Assembly (NCBI RefSeq): GCF_034313965.1
Contig: NZ_JAVIWQ010000001.1
Location: 1-36,750 of the forward strand
Length of the DNA: 36,750 nt
Reading direction: 5' to 3'
From: Herbaspirillum sp. RTI4
GTDB lineage: Bacteria; Pseudomonadota; Gammaproteobacteria; Burkholderiales; Burkholderiaceae_D
In this document: positions 31,274-36,750 of the stretch, in pieces
Position numbering within the stretch: position 1 is the stretch's first letter
Layout of the letters: each line of letters starts with the position of its first letter
Position numbers and translations under genes: made by a program
The notes under the pieces: model-generated
Seen by the model: only the letters and a program-made list of their open reading frames with translations
Databases searched by the model: none
What the model was told of the DNA's origin: nothing

Positions 31274-31771
31274 TATACCTTGAAAGTGAATTAATTAGGT
31301 ATTGTATTTTCACTTTAATGCCTTGCGAGGCATCGGCCCCCACAAAGACGCACTTAAACGCCAATCACCCCCATATCCACTCACCGCACGCCCCCAAAGA
31401 AACTCACCTTTAAGGATTTCGACAACCAATTCTTCTCACTCCTTCCCCCAAAAAGTTTCACCATTTCCTCCTTTAACCCGCACCAGAAGTGCTTCTTCGT
31501 GAATTCAATGTTTTAAAGTGTTTACATCTTTAATAAAACACTCAATGTCTGCGAGGGTTTTGAAACATAAAACAAAAAACCTCCGGAAGAAATTGAGGAT
31601 CACTGATTTCGAATGTAACAGTGCTTAATACTAGGCTAAAGTGAGTCTTTTTGGGGTAAATCAGCTATTACTGCTATTTGGGTCAGTAGAGTCAACCTAA
31701 ACAATTGCTTTGTCCTAGATTTGGTTGTAATGTGCCAGCAATACCGTTTAATAGCGAAACAGGGAAAGACT
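31274..31771. other. Rep-ParA intergenic region, putative origin and promoters
   Basis: 498 bases without a gene. Next to rep lies a dyad, AAAGTGAA (31285-31292) against TTCACTTT about 17 bases later, a likely rep operator. From 31330 to 31450 the plus strand is C-rich and carries CCCCCA at 31337, 31368, 31391 and 31445, loosely spaced and degenerate enough that I do not call true iterons; one site (ATATCCACT) is near a DnaA box. Further right is a second dyad, AGTGTTT against AAACACT (around 31517-31542), in AT-rich sequence that could be an unwinding element. The parA promoter lies in the last 150 bases. Confidence 0.5.
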
Positions 31772-32971
31772 ATGGACTTAAATTTGAAACCCCTCACCGT
31801 TAGTGGCGAAGACTTGACGGCACTGGCAGAACGTTCAGGGCGGATGTTGCAAAAAATACGGGATTCCATGCTACAGCCATTCCCGAGAAAACAACCTCCT
31901 ACTTTCTCCAGTGGCAAAGTACAGGACATTTGTGGCATCGACAAGACCCGGATGAATTATTTGCTGACACGAGATTTTCCTCAAGGGCAGCAAGCTGCCA
32001 AAGGAAGGCACCGATTATTTACCTTAGAAGACACAATCAAGTGGGTCAAGGGAACGATCGCTAAAGACAAACAACGCCCTGCCGACCAACTAGGTAAAGT
32101 GATTGCCGTGGCCAATTTCAAAGGTGGTGTTACCAAAACAACGACATCCATGATTCTGGCGCAAGGTCTGTCAGTAAGACACGGTCGTAAAGTGTTGATT
32201 ATTGATCTTGATCCCCAAGGTTCGACCACCACTTTTTTCGGAATCAATCCACATGCAGAAGTCGAAGCAGACCAAACAATTTTGCCTTTGATTGAAAGCA
32301 CTCAGCCTGATCTGACGTATGCGCCGATGCAAACCTACTGGACAGGTGTAGATTTAATTCCTAGCTCAACTGATCTGTTCAATGCCGAATTTATCTTACC
32401 TTCCAAAGTAAACAGTGAAGACCCTGGATTCGAATTCTGGTCTGTACTGCAAAAAGGGTTGGCCCCCCTCCTCCCAATTTATGATTATGTGATCATTGAT
32501 TCGGCCCCTACCCTTTCCTATCTGACGATCAATGCGCTGTTTGCTGCTGATTCCATTTTGGTGCCAGTGGTACCGGATACCTTGTCGTTCGCTTCCATGG
32601 TGCAATTCTGGTCGCTGTTTTCTGATCTGGTTAGTGGTTTGAAGGTCACCGGACAAGAGGGTAAACAAAAGGTATTTGATTACATCGACATTTTGATTAC
32701 GCGTATGCCCTTGAAATCCTCTGCTCAAATGGTGCGTGACTGGATTATGAAAACTTATGGCGATCATGTGTTGCCTGTCGAGATTCCTGAGACATCGTTG
32801 GCCATGACCACTTCGGCAGAGTTTGCCACTATTTATGACATGCCCAATTACCAGGGCAGTGCCAATGCGTATCAACGGATTTGTGAACCCTATGACCGTC
32901 TGGTGGACATTGTTGATAGCAAAAGTTGCTTATTGTGGGGCATCGGCCTGACCCCAACCAAGGAGAAATAA
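31772..32971 (+). CDS. parA: ParA partition ATPase with N-terminal HTH (type Ia)
   Basis: A 399-residue protein. The N-terminal region has a DNA-binding segment (SSGKVQDICGIDKTRMNYLL, HRLFTLEDTIKWVKG), as in P1/P7-type ParA proteins that repress their own operon. Deviant Walker A is KGGVTKTTT (about 117-125), Walker A' is VLIIDLDPQGSTTTFFG, and Walker B is YDYVIIDSAPTLSYLT. Further family landmarks are SILVPVVPDTLSFASMVQFW and the C-terminal ETSLAMTTSAEFATIYD. It forms a nucleoid-associated gradient that moves ParB-bound plasmids. ATG 31772 has GGGAAAG upstream. parB follows after one base. Confidence 0.93.
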   Translation: MDLNLKPLTVSGEDLTALAERSGRMLQKIRDSMLQPFPRKQPPTFSSGKVQDICGIDKTRMNYLLTRDFPQGQQAAKGRHRLFTLEDTIKWVKGTIAKDKQRPADQLGKVIAVANFKGGVTKTTTSMILAQGLSVRHGRKVLIIDLDPQGSTTTFFGINPHAEVEADQTILPLIESTQPDLTYAPMQTYWTGVDLIPSSTDLFNAEFILPSKVNSEDPGFEFWSVLQKGLAPLLPIYDYVIIDSAPTLSYLTINALFAADSILVPVVPDTLSFASMVQFWSLFSDLVSGLKVTGQEGKQKVFDYIDILITRMPLKSSAQMVRDWIMKTYGDHVLPVEIPETSLAMTTSAEFATIYDMPNYQGSANAYQRICEPYDRLVDIVDSKSCLLWGIGLTPTKEK

Positions 32972-32972
32972 C

Positions 32973-33953
32973 ATGGCATCCATTAAAGAACGACAAGCGA
33001 ATAAAGCCGCCTCGATTAACCTGGACGACGATGACAAGAGTCCCGCCGTTGCTGTCCGAAGCGAGCCACGGACTGCTCCTGGGCAGTTGATGAATCTGCA
33101 AGGAAAGTACGCACAGGCGATGGATGAAAACAAGCAGCTGCTGAGCCGTTTGCATGAAGCTGCTCCCAGTGAATTGATGATTGCTGATTTGCGCGAAGTG
33201 GCGGGGCGTCGTCGCAAACTGACAGATGAACAGTTCAACGAATTGACCAACAATTTAAAGCACAATCCCTTAGTCACGCCTATTACGGTGCGCAAGGTGT
33301 CGGCGGGGGGGTACGAAATTGTGTCCGGTCACAATCGGGTACAGGCATTCAGGATGCTAGGCCGGGATCGCATCCTGGCTGCTGTCATCGAAGCCGATGA
33401 TGACCAGACTGAATTGAGCGCTTTTTACGCTAATTTATTACAGCCTGATTTGCCCGATTTCGAAAAATACTTGGGATTCAATGAAATTCAATTGCGGCAT
33501 CCAGAGCTGACGAGGGCGGACATCGCCACTAACGCGGGGGTCGCAGCCTCAACGATTACTCAGCTCATGAGTTTTGGCGGTTTGCCCGACGAAGTTATCG
33601 CAATCTTGCGGGACAAGCCAGAGATTCTCGGCGCGAACGCGGCGCAGGATTTTGCGAAACTGGTGAAGCAGGGGAGGGCGCTGCGCGTCATTGATGGCAT
33701 TAAAAAACTTGCCGCAGGTGAATTGGATCAGGGTCAAGCAGTAAAATTTGCCGGGGCTGACACATTGAGCAAGCCGGTTTCAAAGGCGAGTGAGCCGGTC
33801 CGTATCAAGGCAGGGAAGTCAGTATATTGCGATTTAATAAGGGCTGACAAAGTTTTGCGGGTGGTTTTTAAAACAGCGGAAGAGGCGACTGCTGCGCAAG
33901 AAGCGGTGCTTGGCGTGTTAAGGGGTTTGGCCGAGGGTAAAAATAGGGCTTGA
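32973..33953 (+). CDS. parB: ParB centromere-binding protein
   Basis: A 326-residue protein. The N-terminus is flexible; the ParB/Srx CTPase-like domain includes RRKLTDEQFNELTNNLKHNP, LVTPITVRKVSAGGYEIVSG and HNRVQAFRMLGRD (the GxxRxxA/HNRVQAF motif). The HTH lies in LTRADIATNAGVAASTITQL. The C-terminal dimer part is VYCDLIRADKVLRVVFKTAE. It loads on parS and works with ParA. The start is next to the parA stop with AAGGAG upstream. parS itself was not identified; short inverted repeats lie just downstream. Confidence 0.93.
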   Translation: MASIKERQANKAASINLDDDDKSPAVAVRSEPRTAPGQLMNLQGKYAQAMDENKQLLSRLHEAAPSELMIADLREVAGRRRKLTDEQFNELTNNLKHNPLVTPITVRKVSAGGYEIVSGHNRVQAFRMLGRDRILAAVIEADDDQTELSAFYANLLQPDLPDFEKYLGFNEIQLRHPELTRADIATNAGVAASTITQLMSFGGLPDEVIAILRDKPEILGANAAQDFAKLVKQGRALRVIDGIKKLAAGELDQGQAVKFAGADTLSKPVSKASEPVRIKAGKSVYCDLIRADKVLRVVFKTAEEATAAQEAVLGVLRGLAEGKNRA

Positions 33954-33981
33954 TAGTATCAAGTCTTTTAAAATCAATGAC

Positions 33982-34533
33982 TTACAAAATGTGATGAGGT
34001 TTTTTAAAAGGATTTTTGATCGTTAAAAGGCATTTTTTATTTATAGGATGGTTGATTGCCATTGGGGGGAGGGCGCTCGGCGATGGATCCGGTAGGGAAG
34101 GGGAGTGTGATGCAAGCCGCCCTTTAATGATATCGGTATGAATTATGTAATTAACCCTGGCAAGCGTGCGTTGAAAGTCCCCTGTGAACGACGTTGAGAG
34201 TGCTCCGTCGTCCTTGATGTGCTGGAATTCTTTGATAAGACACCGTTTGAATTCTGGGCTGAGTCTAGAGCCCAATTTGAATGCGATATTTTTGTGGGTA
34301 TAGGTTTCACCATAGCATCTAGTTTTGGTATGTAAACCGATAGCATCCGCCGTATCAATCCATTTTTTGGCTGACAAGAAGCCACGGTTTCGCCCACCCT
34401 TATTTCTAATCTCCTCGAATACAGGGGAATTAGAAATCGGCGTAGGGTTGTTGACCCCTTCCCATAAATCAAAGAACAATACCGAATCCTTGATCTTCAG
34501 CCATTGCTCGATCAGGGGGCTGCCACGCATCAA
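33982..34533 (-). pseudogene. KilA-N domain protein, N-terminally truncated
   Basis: About 180 residues: PLIEQWLKIKDSVLFFDLWE, GGRNRGFLSAKKWIDTADAI, GETYTHKNIAFKLGSRLSPE, FKRCLIKEFQHIKDD, LARVNYIIHTDIIK. This is the KilA-N DNA-binding domain of phage and prophage regulators. The conserved first strands (normally about 25 residues before the NWMRNRxT-like part) are missing; the frame upstream of 34533 runs into a TGA. The C-terminal ~40 residues are low complexity. It is probably a decayed gene. Confidence 0.65.
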
Positions 34534-34646
34534 AATGCGTCACCAATTCTGTGAGCCCAACCAGAAAGCAGTTTCCGGAATGTAATAGCTACTGGATTGT
34601 GTGATTTGAACTATTCAAATAGGCATGCAAATTCCGGAAAGTGAAG

Positions 34647-34712
34647 TATAATATAGATTCATAAATCTATTCATAAGCAATTTTTTGGATTTATTTCCGA
34701 GGTAAATTGCTT
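34647..34712 (+). promoter_or_regulatory. Promoter region of the HipA-like gene with two dyads
   Basis: A consensus -10 TATAAT (34647-34652) is followed at once by the palindrome ATAGATT-CATA-AATCTAT (34653-34670). Next comes an inverted repeat AAGCAATTT (34675-34683) and AAATTGCTT (34704-34712) that could form a hairpin in the leader. The start codon itself sits in the palindrome ATTCATGAAT. These fit autorepression by the HTH-bearing HipA-like protein. Confidence 0.5.
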
Positions 34713-34737
34713 GGATCTCCCAATTTAGTATCTATTC

Positions 34738-36138
34738 ATGAATAATTCGAAGTCGAAAGAAATTGCCATCGAGAATTTGCGGATCCTATTGAAGAATGGC
34801 CCTGCTGACGCAGCATCGATTGGTGAGAAGTTGAAAATATCACAGCCAACGTTTTCACGACTGTGGAAGGACGCGGGCCACGATATTACAAGCTTCGGGG
34901 CGGCACGCTCCACCCAGTACGCGATGACGCGGTCCATCGCTGATCTTGGTACGACGCTGCCATTGTTTGTGGTCGATCAAACTGGACAAGCCTCGCCATT
35001 TGGCGAGCTTCGAATGCTACAAAATAATTGGTATGTGTTCACGCCTGCCAATGGGCTCGCGTATGAGGTGACAGAAGGGCTTCCATTTTTCTTACAGGAC
35101 TTACGTCCACAAGGCTTCTTGGGACGGATGGTGCCGCGTATGCACCCCGATTTACTACTACCAGAAAAAATCCAAGACTGGTCCGACGACAATGCGCTGG
35201 TGTACCTGGCTCGTCGTGGTGAAAACTTGCCCGGCAATTTGATTGTGGGCAATGAATCCTATCGTCGGTTTTTAACGCTCCGCGGCGCTGGTGATATGGA
35301 TGCGCAAAGCGAATCCTCTCGGACATTGATTTATCCCGATCTCGCATTACGCGCCAATCAAGGCGAAATCATCGGCTCATCGGCAGGAGGTGAGCAACCA
35401 AAGTTCACCACCGCAGTGATGCGAGAAGACGGCGAGATTGAACATGTCATTGTGAAATTTTCTCCGCAACGCGATATGGCAAACGGGCGGCGCTGGGCAG
35501 ATTTGTTGATTGCAGAGCATCTGGCGATGGAGACCTTGCGCGGATACGATTTACCCGCGTGTCAATCTGCGGTCGTCATGACTGACGAACGCGTGTATCT
35601 CGAAGTAGTTCGATTTGACCGCTGTGGCGTGCGCGGACGCACCCCGGTCGTTTCCATGGCCGGGGTTGATTGTTTGCTTGGGGCGCTAGATAAAAATTGG
35701 ACACAAAGTACGCAACTATTGGTGGACGCGCGTCGCCTTTCCACTAAAGACCACGAGATAGTTCGATTGCTGGATGTGTTTGGGGCACTGATTGGAAATT
35801 CAGACCGCCATCCTGGCAATCTTTCGCTGTCGTGGCAAGCCGATGGCAAATTTGCGCTGGCACCTGTGTATGACATGCTGCCAATGATGTACCGGCCAAA
35901 CACGCAGGGTGAAATCGTGGAGCGGACATTTGAGTTGGCGGTGCTAGATAAACTTGATTTAAGTACTTTGGCCAAAGCGCAAACAATGGCGGGAGATTTC
36001 TGGCATCTGGTCAACCAAGACGCCCGTATTTCGAAGGACTTCAAGGCGATCGCGCAACAGCACGCAGAGGTTATTGATCGAGGGTTGCCGGTATCAACAT
36101 ATCGTCAGGAGCCGAGTAACAACACGCCGCACCGATGA
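34738..36138 (+). CDS. yjjJ: HipA-family toxin kinase with fused N-terminal HTH (YjjJ/HipH-like)
   Basis: A 466-residue protein. The N-terminus (IENLRILLKNGPADAASIGE, LKISQPTFSRLWKDAG) is a winged-helix/HTH domain, followed by the HipA kinase fold: IIGSSAGGEQPKFTTAVM (Gly-rich loop with SAGGEQPKF), VIVKFSPQR (Lys), DVFGALIGNSDRHPGNLSLS (catalytic NSDRHPGN) and APVYDMLPMMY (metal-binding Asp in VYDMLP). All kinase landmarks are intact. YjjJ-type proteins are single-gene HipA homologues with their own HTH, so no separate HipB partner is expected, and none is seen upstream. HipA kinases phosphorylate aminoacyl-tRNA synthetases; the target of this subfamily is not shown here. Confidence 0.88.
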   Translation: MNNSKSKEIAIENLRILLKNGPADAASIGEKLKISQPTFSRLWKDAGHDITSFGAARSTQYAMTRSIADLGTTLPLFVVDQTGQASPFGELRMLQNNWYVFTPANGLAYEVTEGLPFFLQDLRPQGFLGRMVPRMHPDLLLPEKIQDWSDDNALVYLARRGENLPGNLIVGNESYRRFLTLRGAGDMDAQSESSRTLIYPDLALRANQGEIIGSSAGGEQPKFTTAVMREDGEIEHVIVKFSPQRDMANGRRWADLLIAEHLAMETLRGYDLPACQSAVVMTDERVYLEVVRFDRCGVRGRTPVVSMAGVDCLLGALDKNWTQSTQLLVDARRLSTKDHEIVRLLDVFGALIGNSDRHPGNLSLSWQADGKFALAPVYDMLPMMYRPNTQGEIVERTFELAVLDKLDLSTLAKAQTMAGDFWHLVNQDARISKDFKAIAQQHAEVIDRGLPVSTYRQEPSNNTPHR

Positions 36139-36299
36139 CGCACTCAAGCGAGCTATTTAACGAAACCGTCAGTGCAGGACGAGACAGTATGGGGTTCTAT
36201 TTGGAGCGCTACAATTAATATAGCTCACACAAGGCCCTTGATGGCAGGACGCCGGATGACTTGCTCTTGGGATCTATAGCGCTGAAGCACGCTGCGTAG
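36135..36299 (+). pseudogene. Degenerate IS3-family transposase C-terminus
   Basis: Reading from an ATG that overlaps the HipA-like stop: SSELFNETVSAGRDSMGFYL, then ERYN, an in-frame TAA, and YSSHKALDGRTPDDLLLGS. This follows the end of IS3-type transposases (SVSxARASIxxYLxFYN...RPHxSLDGKTPDQAY). The internal stop and missing N-terminus make it a fossil. The following 230 bases hold nothing I can name. Confidence 0.65.
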
Positions 36300-36536
36300 G
36301 TGCTAATCTGGGTCATCCCGCACCGCGATTCTTGCGCTGCATAAGCGGTGGTGAGCGGCAGTTGGACAAGCCTGTGGCGGCGAAGAGTCCCTTAATAATG
36401 GCACATTTCTGTTCAATTAGACGGGCCCACTCCTTGGGATTGCCAAGGCAACTTTCGTTAATTGGGTGTTTCTATTTAATTCCATGACGTTTCAATGGTG
36501 TTGGGGCGAGGGTAACGGAATCGTCGATGTTTTCGA

Positions 36537-36750
36537 TCAGTGCAATGCCGCATGGTGCGCCACATCGAAACGCTCGGCGAGTTCTACGAGTCGCTTGTCC
36601 AATGTCCATAGCTTTGCACCCGGCGTAATGAGCGTTGAGGTCAACAAGACCATGTCAACAAGCCCACATCCCATCCCGTACATTGATTCACGTTCAATGA
36701 ACGCCATTGTCTCTTGCAAACCGGCAAACTGAATCATTGGCAACAAGCTC
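36537..36750 (-). CDS. VapC-like PIN-domain toxin, C-terminal part (runs off right edge)
   Basis: About 70 C-terminal residues: LLPMIQFAGLQETMAFIERE, SMYGMGCGLVDMVLLTSTLI and TPGAKLWTLDKRLVELAERF. This is the second half of the PIN fold with conserved acidic residues in GLVD and WTLDKRL. VapC toxins are Mg-dependent RNases cutting tRNA or rRNA. The N-terminal half with the first catalytic Asp lies beyond the window. Together with the VapB-like start at 1-104 it probably makes one vapBC operon on a circular molecule. Confidence 0.8.
   Translation of the reverse strand, partial: SLLPMIQFAGLQETMAFIERESMYGMGCGLVDMVLLTSTLITPGAKLWTLDKRLVELAERFDVAHHAALH

Noticed and set aside
1..36750. CRISPR array
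   Set aside because: No regularly spaced short direct repeats were seen on either strand.

Overview
The window reads as most of a plasmid from a betaproteobacterium, probably Burkholderiales (Oxalobacteraceae/Burkholderiaceae type). This rests on the Rep_3-type initiator beside a parAB operon, the IS3/IS30/IS481 elements typical of that order, and the T6SS effector types. The assignment is by protein resemblance from memory, not by search. A vapB-like antitoxin runs off the left edge and the end of a vapC-like toxin runs off the right edge, on the same strand and in operon order. The simplest reading is a circular replicon of about 37 kb, cut inside vapBC, with roughly 0.3 kb missing between the two ends.

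Layout. 1-1800: vapB start, then a stretch with no convincing gene. 1806-5000: nested IS debris (an IS30 element inside an IS3 element, plus IS3 remnants) around a Phd/ParE-type toxin-antitoxin (TA) pair. 5016-8150: an HTH regulator, a chimeric AAA ATPase, a ParD/ParE-type TA pair and a clipped small gene. 8114-11635: IS481 remnant, a complete IS3 element, a 5'-truncated gene with an internal duplication, and a second complete IS3-family element. 11636-13250: broken genes, namely a restriction-endonuclease-fold protein cut exactly at an IS end and a DUF3987 fragment. 13534-21040: a block bounded by two direct copies of an ~85-bp hairpin repeat, holding a T6SS cassette (Tli4-like immunity, Tle4-like lipase, VgrG) and an AbiE-type TA pair with a strong dyad operator. 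21468-25545: SymE-like toxin, a three-gene serine-recombinase module, a divergent Fic protein and a tRNA-like 3'-end remnant. 25657-28970: umuC fragment, then a second T6SS cassette (HTH-PAAR fusion, PAAR with a TTR-like tail, GH104-like muramidase, secreted putative immunity protein). 29193-33953: HigBA-type TA pair, Rep initiator, C-rich putative origin region, parA, parB. 33982-36750: KilA-N fragment, HipA/YjjJ-type toxin, IS3 debris, vapC end.

How the parts work together. The backbone functions (rep, parA, parB, several TA pairs) keep the replicon in the cell. The cargo is mostly antagonism: two separate effector/immunity cassettes, one for lipid and one for peptidoglycan attack, each carrying its own spike-tip protein (VgrG or PAAR). 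No T6SS sheath, tube, baseplate or ClpV gene is present, so the cassettes must rely on an apparatus encoded elsewhere. No conjugation gene set is seen apart from a T4CP-like segment fused into the AAA protein. Many fragments end at IS boundaries, so the plasmid has been reshaped by IS insertion and deletion.
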